NCBI GenBank assembly: GCA_900539505.1
Contig: UQCL01000038.1
Coordinates: 1-21,736, forward strand
Length of the DNA stretch: 21,736 nt
Direction: 5' to 3'
Source of the DNA: an uncultured Campylobacter sp.
GTDB lineage: Bacteria > Campylobacterota > Campylobacteria > Campylobacterales > Campylobacteraceae
In this document: positions 1 to 7,405 of the stretch, piece by piece
Numbering within the stretch: position 1 is the first letter of the stretch
How the letters are laid out: every line of letters begins with the position of its first letter
Made by a program: the position numbers and the translations under genes
The notes under the pieces: model-generated
Told to the model about the DNA's origin: nothing
What the model saw: only the letters and a program-made list of their open reading frames with translations
Database searches by the model: none

Positions 1-127
1 GAAATTTTATTTTTCGCATTTTTGCTATATAAATTCTGCTTTAAAATTATAATTTCAGTAAATTTTTATTTTGACAGATTTTTACAATTTGTAACGCTCC
101 TTTAATTTTGTTTAAATAAAAAGTTAG

Positions 128-133
128 TATAAT
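128..133 (+). promoter_or_regulatory. -10 box of the dcuB promoter
   Basis: A perfect TATAAT preceded by G fits the Campylobacter sigma-70 pattern gnTAnaAT and lies 38 bases before the dcuB start codon. No convincing -35 is visible, as is usual in this group. The first 127 bases are very AT-rich and hold no gene. The word just after the box, CGCCAAAG, resembles the one after the larA -10 box. Confidence 0.65.
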
Positions 134-171
134 CGCCAAAGTTTGTTTTAAATTTTACTGAAGGAGAAACT

Positions 172-1839
172 ATGGAGTTTCTGACAAGTTTGTCTGAAAG
201 CACTCAATTCTTTTTGCAGCTCATTATAGTCTTGGGCTGTTTGTTTTATGGTGCTAAAAAAGGCGGTATGGCGCTGGGAATTCTAGGCGGTATAGGCTTA
301 GTGATCTTAGTGTTTGGATTTAGATTAGAGCCGGGTAAGCCGGCAGTGGACGTTATTTTAACTATCCTCGCAGTTGTCGTAGCAAGTGCAACGCTACAGG
401 CTACGGGAGGGCTTGATGTAATGCTTCAAATAGCGGAGAAATTGCTTCGTAAGCATCCGAAGATGGTTTGTATCATCGCTCCAACTGTTGCGTGGACGCT
501 TACAATCTTATGCGGAACGGGGCACACCGTCTATACGCTGCTTCCGATCATCTATGACGTAGCTATTAAAAATGGAATTCGCCCTGAGCGCCCGATGGCT
601 GCTTCTACAATCTCCTCGCAGCTTGCTATCATCGCTAGCCCCGTTTCGGTTGCCGGCGTTTCGATGGTCGCGATCTTGCTAGGTCAAGGCGTGCATATCG
701 AGGGCTTTAGCAGCTATTTAGATCTACTTAAGCTAACTATCCCTTCTACTTTTATCGGTATGCTTGCTATTGGAACATGGTCGATTTTTAGAGGTAAAGA
801 TCTGGATAAAGATCCGGAATTCCAAGAAAAGATCAAAGACCCAGAGCAGAAAAAATATATCTACGGCGAAAGCACGACATTGTTAGGTCAAAAGCTTCCT
901 AGGATTAAGTGGGTTTGCATGTGGATATTCTTAGCCACTATTGCGCTAGTAGCGGTTTTAGGTTACGAGAAAAGCTTGCGTCCTGCGTGGACTAAAAATG
1001 TCCCGGGCAAATCCGTAGAGATCATCGTCGATAAAAAAACGGTCAAAAATATCACGATTAAAGATGGTCAGGTTATCTCCATGGTGGACGGTGGCAAGGT
1101 CGTCTCAAACGTCAAAGAGTCCAAAGCCAAAGATGCGACTAAATTTAATAGCGTCGAAATTTACGACAAAGATAAAAAGCTAGCTCAAAGCATCGTCGCT
1201 CAAGACGGAAACGTCGTCATCACGACAGGCGATAAGAGCGAGAGCATCGCAAACGCAAGTATAGTCGTAAAAGATACGATGAAAAAGACCACAAATTTAA
1301 ATATGGTCTTAACCATTCAAATTTTCATGCTTCTTGCAGCATCCATTATGATGATTGTCTCGGGTATCAAAGCGGGCAATATCGCTAAAAATGAAATTTT
1401 TCATAGCGGTATGATCGCGCTTGTAGCCATTTATGGAATTTCATGGATGGCAGAGACTATGTTTACCGCTCATATCGAGATGCTTAAAGCGTCTCTCGGC
1501 GAGGTCGTTAAGGCCTATCCGTGGACCTACATCATCGTCTCTTTGCTCATCAGTAAATTTTTAAATTCCCAAGCCGCGGCTATCGCGACCTTCGTTCCGC
1601 TTGCTGTCACTATCGGCATCGATCCGGGTCTAATAATCGCGTTTGCACCGGCTTGCTACGGATACTATATCCTACCTACTTATCCAAGTGATCTTGCGGC
1701 GATCCAGTTCGACCGCTCGGGCACTACGCATATCGGTAGATTCGTCATCAACCATAGCTTCATTTTCCCTGGCTTGATCGGCGTTCTTACTGCTTGCGGT
1801 GTGGGTTTTGTGCTTGCACATCTTTACGGCTATTTATAA
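172..1839 (+). CDS. dcuB: Anaerobic C4-dicarboxylate transporter DcuB with an extra inserted domain
   Basis: This is an inner-membrane carrier that exchanges external fumarate, malate or aspartate for internal succinate during fumarate respiration. The match to E. coli DcuB, recalled from family knowledge, runs over the whole length: GGLDVMLQIAEKLLR near residues 79-93, LCGTGH at 113-118, RPERPMAAS at 138-146, WMAETMF, and near the C-terminus PACYGYYILPTYPSDLAA followed by SGTTHIGRFVINHSFIFPG. DcuB is normally about 440-460 residues; this protein is 555. The surplus is one block, about residues 274-375, placed between LRPAW and LNMVL where E. coli DcuB has only a few residues. The block is hydrophilic, predicted beta-rich, and contains two similar halves (see findings). 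Both flanking sides keep the normal helices, so the reading frame is sound. The start is supported by AAGGAG at 161-166, five bases before ATG. The gene is monocistronic, with its own promoter and a possible terminator. Confidence 0.93.
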   Translation: MEFLTSLSESTQFFLQLIIVLGCLFYGAKKGGMALGILGGIGLVILVFGFRLEPGKPAVDVILTILAVVVASATLQATGGLDVMLQIAEKLLRKHPKMVCIIAPTVAWTLTILCGTGHTVYTLLPIIYDVAIKNGIRPERPMAASTISSQLAIIASPVSVAGVSMVAILLGQGVHIEGFSSYLDLLKLTIPSTFIGMLAIGTWSIFRGKDLDKDPEFQEKIKDPEQKKYIYGESTTLLGQKLPRIKWVCMWIFLATIALVAVLGYEKSLRPAWTKNVPGKSVEIIVDKKTVKNITIKDGQVISMVDGGKVVSNVKESKAKDATKFNSVEIYDKDKKLAQSIVAQDGNVVITTGDKSESIANASIVVKDTMKKTTNLNMVLTIQIFMLLAASIMMIVSGIKAGNIAKNEIFHSGMIALVAIYGISWMAETMFTAHIEMLKASLGEVVKAYPWTYIIVSLLISKFLNSQAAAIATFVPLAVTIGIDPGLIIAFAPACYGYYILPTYPSDLAAIQFDRSGTTHIGRFVINHSFIFPGLIGVLTACGVGFVLAHLYGYL

Positions 1840-1846
1840 TAGTTAT

Positions 1847-1874
1847 GCTCGCGGGCAGACGGCTCGCGAGCTTT
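1847..1874 (+). terminator. Possible rho-independent terminator of dcuB
   Basis: A 7-bp perfect stem, GCTCGCG (1847-1853) with CGCGAGC (1865-1871), encloses an 11-base loop. It begins 7 bases after the dcuB stop and is followed by only three T and then mixed AT sequence. The stem is good but the T-run is weak, so termination may be partial. Confidence 0.5.
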
Positions 1875-1977
1875 AAATTTCAAACTCCAGCGGCTTTTAA
1901 AATTTTTAAATTCTAAAGCTTTCTAAATTCCGTTCATAACCCGCGCGAGGCTAAATCGTTTTAAATAAAATTTACGT

Positions 1978-1983
1978 TATAAT
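1978..1983 (+). promoter_or_regulatory. -10 box of the larA operon promoter
   Basis: A perfect TATAAT lies 28 bases before the larA start, so the leader would be only about 20 bases. It is preceded by the AT-rich run TTTTAAATAAAATTTACG but by no clear -35. It is followed by CCCGCCAAAT, similar to the sequence after the dcuB -10 box. No room is left for a riboswitch. Confidence 0.65.
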
Positions 1984-2011
1984 CCCGCCAAATTCCACAC
2001 AGGAGGCAGAT

Positions 2012-3262
2012 ATGCAAATCCCTATCGCATACGGCAAAGATGATCATCTAAATCTAGAGATAAACGAGAAAAATTTGCTCGGCGTTTTCGATCCAAACCC
2101 CGTGGTTAAATTTGACGAAACGGCGCTCATCGCAAAGGCTCTAGCAAATCCGATAAATCAAAAAAGCTTTGACGAGTTTATCGCGGGCGATGAAAAGATC
2201 GTCGTTATCGTAAACGACGGCACGAGACCTACGCCGACGGCAAAAATTTTAAAGCAAATTTACCCGAAAATCCGCGAGAAAAATAAAATTTTCATCATCG
2301 CCACTGGCTGCCACAGAGAAGGCACGCTTGATGAGTACGAGATGATCTTCGGTAAAGAAATTTACGCGGAAATCAGAGCCAAAAACGAAGTTCACGATCA
2401 CGACTCCAAGCACGATGAGATGGTGTTTTTAGGCGAGAGCAAAAACGGCACGCAGATGTATCTAAACAAAATCGTGGCCGAAGCTAAAAAGGTGATCGTC
2501 ATAGGCTCGGTCGAGCCGCACTATTTTGCGGGTTACACCGGCGGCAGAAAGGCATTTTTGCCGGGCACCGCGTCTTATGAGAGCATCACGCAAAATCACA
2601 AGCTCGCCCTAAGCTCCGACGCGCAAGCTCTGCGCCTAGAGGGCAACCCCGTACACGAGGATATGATCGATGCGATGAAAGTTCTTGCGCATATCGACGT
2701 TTTTTCGATCCAGACGGTGCTTGACAGCGAGCACGGCGTGTATTACGCAAGCGCAGGCGACTTAAACGACAGCTTTTACGACTGCGTAAAAAAGGCCGAC
2801 GAGGTCTTTTGCGTAAATATCCCGCGCAAGGCCGAAATCGTGATCTCGGTCGCGCCCTATCCGATGGACGTCGATCTCTATCAGGCGCAAAAAGCCCTAG
2901 ATAACGGCAAATTAGCGCTTGCGCAGGACGGAATTTTAATCATGGTCGCAAAGTGCCGCACGGGCATCGGACCAAAGCCGTTTTTTGATCTGATGGCCTC
3001 CGCAGACACGCCTAAAAAGGTGCTCGAAAAGATTAGCGCCGGCTTTAAGCTCGGCTATCACAAGGCCGCTAAGATGGCTGAAATCTCGCTCTGGGCGCAG
3101 ACTTGGGCGGTGAGCGATCTAAGTGATGATGAGATGAGAGCCGTGCATCTAAAACCGTATCACGATCTGCAAAAGGCTGTGGACGACGCGCTCGCGCAAA
3201 AGGACGCGGATGCTAAAATCATCATCCTGCCGTTTGGCTCGATGACGGTGCCTAAGGCGTAA
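2012..3262 (+). CDS. larA: Nickel-dependent 2-hydroxyacid racemase LarA (lactate racemase family)
   Basis: LarA interconverts the D and L forms of a 2-hydroxyacid (lactate in the type member) by hydride transfer to the nickel-pincer nucleotide cofactor, which is bound to a lysine. The residues known from Lactobacillus plantarum LarA are all present at near-identical spacing: Arg72 (R75 there), His101 (H108), His170 (H174), Lys180, which carries the cofactor (K184), His196 (H200), and Tyr290-Gln291-x-x-Lys294 (Y294, Q295, K298). The cofactor-binding stretch reads EPHYFAGYTGGRKAFLPG. Its 416 residues fit the family. The start has a strong AGGAGG at 2001-2006. larC begins two bases after the stop, and larE and larB follow, so cofactor synthesis is encoded with the enzyme. 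LarA homologues are known to act on several hydroxyacids, including malate. With no lactate permease or lactate dehydrogenase here and a C4-acid transporter and dehydratase beside it, the true substrate is open. Confidence 0.93.
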   Translation: MQIPIAYGKDDHLNLEINEKNLLGVFDPNPVVKFDETALIAKALANPINQKSFDEFIAGDEKIVVIVNDGTRPTPTAKILKQIYPKIREKNKIFIIATGCHREGTLDEYEMIFGKEIYAEIRAKNEVHDHDSKHDEMVFLGESKNGTQMYLNKIVAEAKKVIVIGSVEPHYFAGYTGGRKAFLPGTASYESITQNHKLALSSDAQALRLEGNPVHEDMIDAMKVLAHIDVFSIQTVLDSEHGVYYASAGDLNDSFYDCVKKADEVFCVNIPRKAEIVISVAPYPMDVDLYQAQKALDNGKLALAQDGILIMVAKCRTGIGPKPFFDLMASADTPKKVLEKISAGFKLGYHKAAKMAEISLWAQTWAVSDLSDDEMRAVHLKPYHDLQKAVDDALAQKDADAKIIILPFGSMTVPKA

Positions 3263-3264
3263 GT

Positions 3265-4512
3265 TTGGCTAAAATTTTATATTACGACGCTAGCGCGGGT
3301 ATCAGCGGCGATATGAACTTGGCCGCTCTTGTCGGGCTCGGAGTGGATTTTGACTATCTTTGCGCCGAGCTAGAGAAGTTAAATTTAGCCGGCGAATTTC
3401 GTCTGGAGCGCAAAAACGTGCTAAAAAACGGCATTGCCGCGACCAAAATCGACGTCATGCCGCTAAAATCGCAGCCCCACGCCAGAAGCTACGCGGATAT
3501 CAGACAAATTTTAGAGAGTTCAAATTTAAGCCGGAGCTGCAAACAAAGAGCGGGCGCGATATTTCGCACGATTGCGCAGGCCGAGGCCAAAGTCCACGGC
3601 ACGGACATAGAGAGGGTGCATTTTCACGAGCTCAGCGCGATAGATAGCATCGCGGATATCGCGGGCGCGGCGATCTGCTTTGAATATCTTTTTGAAAAAC
3701 TCGGCGTCTCGCGCGTTATAAGCTCCAAAATCGAGCTTGGTAGCGGCGTAGCGATCTGCGATCACGGCGCACTTAGCGTGCCGGCACCCGCCGTTTGCGA
3801 AATTTTAAAAGGCGTGCCCGTAAGCCTCGGGCGCGCAAATTTTGAGATGACTACGCCCACAGGCGCGGCGATTTTAAAGGTCTGCGCGGATGAGTTTGCG
3901 GACGGCGCGAGCTTTAAAATCGAAAAGATCGGCTACGGCGCAGGCAACAAGGACGCCGCGGGCTTTGCAAACGTGCTTCGCGCGATGATCTGCGAGGCGG
4001 ATGAAAATTTGAACTATGAAAACGGCGAGTCAAATTTAGTCGTGCACTCGAGCTATGGCGAGGCTTGCAAGCAAATTTTAATCTCCACTAACATCGACGA
4101 TATGGACGCCGAGAGCTTCGCGCTTGCGTGCGAAATTTTGCGCGAAAACGGCGCGCTGGACGTGTTTAGCCGCTCTATTTTTATGAAAAAGGGGCGCATG
4201 GGTTTTGAGCTAAACGCGCTGTGCCGCAAGCAGGACGCGCAAAATTTAAAGGATCTGATTTTTACGCACACGACGGCGATCGGCGTCCGCGAGATAGAGG
4301 TTGCCAAAACCGAGCTAAAGCGCGAGTTTGCGCGGGTGCAGACGAAATTCGGCGAGATAGGGGTTAAAATTTCAGGTAGCGGCCAAACGCAAAAGGCAAA
4401 ACCGGAATTTGACGAGTGCAAGGCCGCGGCGCTCGCGCACGGCACGACGATCGAGCGGGTGCGAAAAGAGGCGCTGAAAATCTATGACGAAACTAGAAAA
4501 ACTAAAGGCTGA
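3265..4512 (+). CDS. larC: Nickel insertion protein LarC (nickel-pincer cofactor cyclometallase)
   Basis: LarC inserts nickel into the dithiolated nicotinate nucleotide, using CTP, as the last step of nickel-pincer cofactor synthesis in the cytoplasm. Visible family signatures are the N-terminal YYDASAGISGDMNLAAL, the histidine-rich VHFHELSAIDS (about residues 118-128), SVPAPAVCEILKG, TTPTGAAILK and the STNIDDMDAE motif that opens the C-terminal half. At 415 residues it is a single intact reading frame. In L. plantarum the protein is split as LarC1/LarC2 and joined by a programmed frameshift, which is not needed here. Translation starts at TTG 3265, preceded by TAAGG at 3253-3257 and only two bases after the larA stop. 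The end overlaps larE by 29 bases, which suggests translational coupling. Confidence 0.92.
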   Translation: MAKILYYDASAGISGDMNLAALVGLGVDFDYLCAELEKLNLAGEFRLERKNVLKNGIAATKIDVMPLKSQPHARSYADIRQILESSNLSRSCKQRAGAIFRTIAQAEAKVHGTDIERVHFHELSAIDSIADIAGAAICFEYLFEKLGVSRVISSKIELGSGVAICDHGALSVPAPAVCEILKGVPVSLGRANFEMTTPTGAAILKVCADEFADGASFKIEKIGYGAGNKDAAGFANVLRAMICEADENLNYENGESNLVVHSSYGEACKQILISTNIDDMDAESFALACEILRENGALDVFSRSIFMKKGRMGFELNALCRKQDAQNLKDLIFTHTTAIGVREIEVAKTELKREFARVQTKFGEIGVKISGSGQTQKAKPEFDECKAAALAHGTTIERVRKEALKIYDETRKTKG

Positions 4513-5266
4513 TCTGCGCGGGCTGGGCGAGCTAGCAGTCGCATTTAGCGGCGGTGCGGACAGTTCGCTGCTGCTGTGCGCGGCGCACGACGCGCTGGGA
4601 GAGCGTACTATCGGCATAACGATCAGATCGCCCTATATGTCCTCGCGCGAGATCGCCGAAGCCGTAGAATTTGCCCGCGCTTACGGCATAAGGCACGAAA
4701 TTTTAGAGCTAGGCGTCGCGGAGGGGATCAAAGACAATCCAGAAAACCGTTGCTATCTGTGCAAAAAGGCGGTGTTTTCGCGCCTAATCGAGCGCGCCCG
4801 CGAGCTTGGCTTTAGCCGCGTCGCAGACGGCACGAACCGAGACGATCTGGGTGAACATCGCCCGGGGCTCAAAGCCAAAGAGGAGCTAGGCGTACTCTCG
4901 CCACTGATAAATTTAACCAAATCAGAAATCCGCGAGCTCTCGCGCGAGCTAAACTTGCCCACCGCCGAAAAACCGGGCTACGCGTGCTTGCTAACGCGCC
5001 TGCCGCACGGGCGCGAGATCGATCAGGGCGAGCTAAATTTGATAGAAGCCGCGGAAAATCTACTCATCGCAAGCGGCTACGCAAACGTCCGCGCGCGGTG
5101 CGACCGCAAAAATATAAAGCTGCAAATGCCCTTTACTAGCATGCGGGACTTCCTAAACGACGCGAAATTTAAAAGCGTCGTTAGGCAGCTCGTGACGCTG
5201 GGCGCGGCGGATGTGATGCTTGATCTAAAGGGGCTTAGAGAGGATGTTTTGCATGAGAGAGGATGA
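4484..5266 (+). CDS. larE: Pyridinium-3,5-bisthiocarboxylate mononucleotide synthase LarE (sulfur insertase)
   Basis: LarE adenylates the two carboxylates of the LarB product and replaces them with thiocarboxylates. The PP-loop SGGADS (residues 22-27) is the ATP pyrophosphatase signature. Cys168 in the stretch PGYACLLTRLPHG corresponds to the sulfur-donor Cys176 of L. plantarum LarE. In addition there is a CxxC pair at Cys90 and Cys93 (PENRCYLCK). Three such cysteines are the mark of the LarE class, described for Thermotoga maritima, that holds a [4Fe-4S] cluster and acts catalytically rather than sacrificing its own sulfur. I infer that class here. The 260-residue length is normal. The ATG lies inside the end of larC, and the stop overlaps the larB start, so larC-larE-larB are translationally coupled. 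Confidence 0.9.
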   Translation: MTKLEKLKADLRGLGELAVAFSGGADSSLLLCAAHDALGERTIGITIRSPYMSSREIAEAVEFARAYGIRHEILELGVAEGIKDNPENRCYLCKKAVFSRLIERARELGFSRVADGTNRDDLGEHRPGLKAKEELGVLSPLINLTKSEIRELSRELNLPTAEKPGYACLLTRLPHGREIDQGELNLIEAAENLLIASGYANVRARCDRKNIKLQMPFTSMRDFLNDAKFKSVVRQLVTLGAADVMLDLKGLREDVLHERG

Positions 5267-5999
5267 AATTTTAGAGCTTTTCGCAGGAGTAAAAAGCGGC
5301 CGCATGAGCGAGCAAGAGGCGCTAAAATACCTAAAAAACTACCCTTACGAGGACGTGGGCTGCGCTAAGATCGACACTCAGCGCGCATTGCGAAACGGCG
5401 CGGGCGAGGTGATCTACGGCGAGGATAAAACGGATGATGAAATTTTACGTATCGCTGGTGCGATCGGCGCGAGAGGGCAAAATATCCTAATCACGCGCAC
5501 GAACGAGCGGATTTTTGAGCGGCTGCGCGAAATCTTGCCGCAGGCGGAGTTTAACGCTCGCGGTCGCATCGTCAGCGTCAAATTTAAAGAGCCTGCGCTC
5601 ACGCAAAGCTACATCGCGATAGTCTCCGCAGGCACCGCCGACGGCGCGGTCGTGGAGGAGGCGTACGAGACGGCGCGATTTTTAGGCAACGACGTGCGCA
5701 AATTTAGCGACGCGGGCGTGGCGGGACTGCACAGGCTGATCGCAAATTTAGAGCAGATACGCGGCGCAAAGGTCGTGATAGCCGTTGCTGGCATGGAGGG
5801 CGCGCTAGCTAGCGTGCTAGCAGGCCTCGTGAGCGTGCCGGTGATCGCGGTGCCCACCAGCGTGGGATACGGCGCGAGTTTCGGCGGGCTGGCGGCGCTG
5901 CTAGCGATGCTAAACAGCTGCGCAAACGGCGTCAGCGTCGTAAATATCGACAACGGCTTTGGCGCAGCGTACAACGCGAGCCTGATAAATCATCTCTAA
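5253..5999 (+). CDS. larB: Pyridinium-3,5-biscarboxylic acid mononucleotide synthase LarB
   Basis: LarB carries out the first cofactor step: it carboxylates nicotinic acid adenine dinucleotide and hydrolyses it to the biscarboxylated mononucleotide. The C-terminal half is a PurE-like AIR carboxylase domain with the glycine/alanine-rich core typical of the family: VSAGTADGAVVEEA, then VVIAVAGMEGALASVLAGLV, then VPTSVGYGASFGGLAALL. It gives 248 residues, usual for LarB. An in-frame ATG exists at 5244, but AGAGGA (5238-5243) would then touch the start codon. The ATG at 5253 has the same AGAGGA at 9 bases and the conserved-looking start MREDEILELF, so I choose 5253. It overlaps larE by 14 bases. 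This completes a full lar biosynthetic set in the order A-C-E-B. Confidence 0.91.
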   Translation: MREDEILELFAGVKSGRMSEQEALKYLKNYPYEDVGCAKIDTQRALRNGAGEVIYGEDKTDDEILRIAGAIGARGQNILITRTNERIFERLREILPQAEFNARGRIVSVKFKEPALTQSYIAIVSAGTADGAVVEEAYETARFLGNDVRKFSDAGVAGLHRLIANLEQIRGAKVVIAVAGMEGALASVLAGLVSVPVIAVPTSVGYGASFGGLAALLAMLNSCANGVSVVNIDNGFGAAYNASLINHL

Positions 6000-6006
6000 A
6001 TTTACG

Positions 6007-6019
6007 CCCGCCGCGCGGG
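6007..6019 (+). other. Small GC hairpin between larB and the next gene
   Basis: CCCGC and GCGGG flank a three-base loop just after larB. No T-run follows, only CAAATTTAAC. It could slow transcription or protect mRNA ends between the lar genes and the downstream genes, but the stem is only 5 bp and its role is a guess. Confidence 0.25.
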
Positions 6020-6052
6020 TCAAATTTAACGGCTAAATTTAAAAGGAAAGCG

Positions 6053-6511
6053 TTGCGAGGGGAAAATTTAAGAGAGCAAAAGACTGGATCGAAGGGCGCG
6101 AAAAAGCTCGCGCAAAAGGCGAAAACAAAGCAAAGCGCGCGAACGAGGCTAGCGTTTTTAGTCGCGGCGATCCTGATTTTAGCGACTGAAATTTACATCG
6201 CGATCTGCGTAAAGGGCGGCTTCGTGCGCCACTACGCGGGCGACGTTTTGGCCGTCATCTTGCTTTACGCTTTGGTGCGGGCTATTTTTAGCGTGCCGCC
6301 TTTAAATTTGCCGCTTAAAATTTTCGCGTTTGCGGCGGCTTTGGAGCTTGCGCAGTATTTTGGCGCGCCGCAAATTTTAGGCATAGAAAATAAAATTTTA
6401 AAAGTAATGATCGGCGGGACGTTTGATTTTGCCGATCTGCTCTGCTACGCTGCGGGTTGCGTCCTAGCGGGCGTGTATGAAAAATTTGAAAAAAGGAGAA
6501 GCGATGGATAA
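6053..6511 (+). CDS. DUF2809 family membrane protein
   Basis: This is a small inner-membrane protein of unknown function. After a basic N-terminal tail of about 30 residues rich in Lys, Arg and Ala there are about four membrane segments, near residues 32-50, 62-80, 87-103 and 124-142. Family-type motifs are FVRHYAGDVL (57-66), a Glu98-x-x-Gln101 pair in the third helix and TFDFADLLCYAAG (123-135). The start is TTG at 6053 with AAGGA at 6043-6047. The long basic tail is unusual for the family, but no later start with a good ribosome site is evident. It follows larB by 53 bases, and its stop overlaps the ttdA start by 8 bases, so it appears to belong to the same transcript as the racemase and the dehydratase. 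No enzymatic residue set is recognised. Confidence 0.75.
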   Translation: MRGENLREQKTGSKGAKKLAQKAKTKQSARTRLAFLVAAILILATEIYIAICVKGGFVRHYAGDVLAVILLYALVRAIFSVPPLNLPLKIFAFAAALELAQYFGAPQILGIENKILKVMIGGTFDFADLLCYAAGCVLAGVYEKFEKRRSDG

Positions 6512-7405
6512 AGAAAAAGCCGTGCAAAAGATAACCGAGGCCATGGCGAAATTCGTCGGCTACACGGGCAAGGTGCTGCCTGGCGACGTGACGGCGAAGC
6601 TGCGGGAGCTTAGCGAACGCGAGACGCAGCCGCTAGCGAAGGAGATCTACAAAACGATGTTTGAAAACCAGCGCCTAGCTAAGCAGCTAGACCGTCCGTC
6701 CTGTCAGGATACGGGCGTGATCCAGTTTTTCGTGCGCTGCGGAGCGAACTTCCCGCTCATCGGCGAGCTTGAGGAGCTGCTGCGAGAGGCCGTACTGCGA
6801 GCGACGCGCGAGGCTCCTCTGCGTCACAACAGCGTCGAGACCTTCGACGAGTATAACACCGGCAAAAACGTCGGCAAGGGCACGCCGAGCGTATTTTGGG
6901 AGATAGTGTGCCAGATAGCGGCGAGTGCGAGATCTACACCTACATGGCGGGCGGCGGCTGTAGCCTGCCCGGCAAGGCGACCGTGCTGATGCCGGGCATG
7001 GGCTACGAGGGGGTCGTGAAATTTGTCATGGATATAATGACGAGCTACGGCATAAACGCCTGTCCGCCGCTGTTAGTCGGCGTGGGCGTGGGTACCTCGA
7101 TCGACGTGGCGTCCCTGCTATCCAAAAAGGCGCTGATGAGGCCTCTTGACTCGCATAATCCAAACGAACGCGCCGCGCTAACCGAAAAGCTGCTCGAAGA
7201 GGGCATAAATAAAATCGGACTGGGCCCGCAAGGTATGAGCGGCGCAAGCTCGGTCATGGGCATGCATATCGAAAACTGCGCCCGCCACCCAAGCGTCATC
7301 GCCGTCGCCGTAAACGTAGGCTGCTGGTCGCACCGCAAAGGCCATATCGTCTGGGACGAGCAGCTAAATTTCGACGTAAAATCGCACAAGGAGTTCGCAC
7401 TATGA
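6504..7405 (+). pseudogene. ttdA: L(+)-tartrate dehydratase / class I fumarase-type alpha subunit, frameshifted
   Basis: This is the alpha subunit of an iron-sulfur hydro-lyase. It closely resembles E. coli TtdA (303 residues) from start to end, including RPSCQDTG, APLRHN, YMAGGG, INACPPLLVGVG and VNVGCWSHR. The three cysteines that bind the [4Fe-4S] cluster in this family are all present. The frame that begins at ATG 6504 (AAGGAG at 6493-6498) runs through PSVFWEIV and then leaves homology at 6909. Homology resumes at 6911 in another frame with PDSGECEIYTYMAGGG. Dropping the two bases 6909-6910, inside GTGTG, restores an unbroken TtdA of about 300 residues. As written, the first frame ends at 6989 after about 161 residues, and the downstream piece has no good ribosome site. 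All else is intact, so this is either a very recent mutation or a sequence error. A class I fumarase is the alternative substrate assignment. Confidence 0.85.

Noticed and set aside
71..76. TTGACA as a -35 box for dcuB
   Set aside because: It is 51 bases before the TATAAT at 128, far from the usual 17, and no -10 box stands at the right distance.
4053..4445. Open frame on the minus strand opposite larC
   Set aside because: It lies inside a well-conserved gene and its product is cysteine- and serine-rich without any recognisable motif.
5244..5252. ATG at 5244 as the larB start
   Set aside because: The only ribosome site would touch the start codon. ATG 5253 has proper spacing.
6903..6915. 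Programmed -1 frameshift as an explanation for the split ttdA
   Set aside because: The site reads ATA GTG TGC and has no slippery X-XXY-YYZ heptamer. Deleting two bases gives the exact family spacing, while a -1 shift would add a residue.
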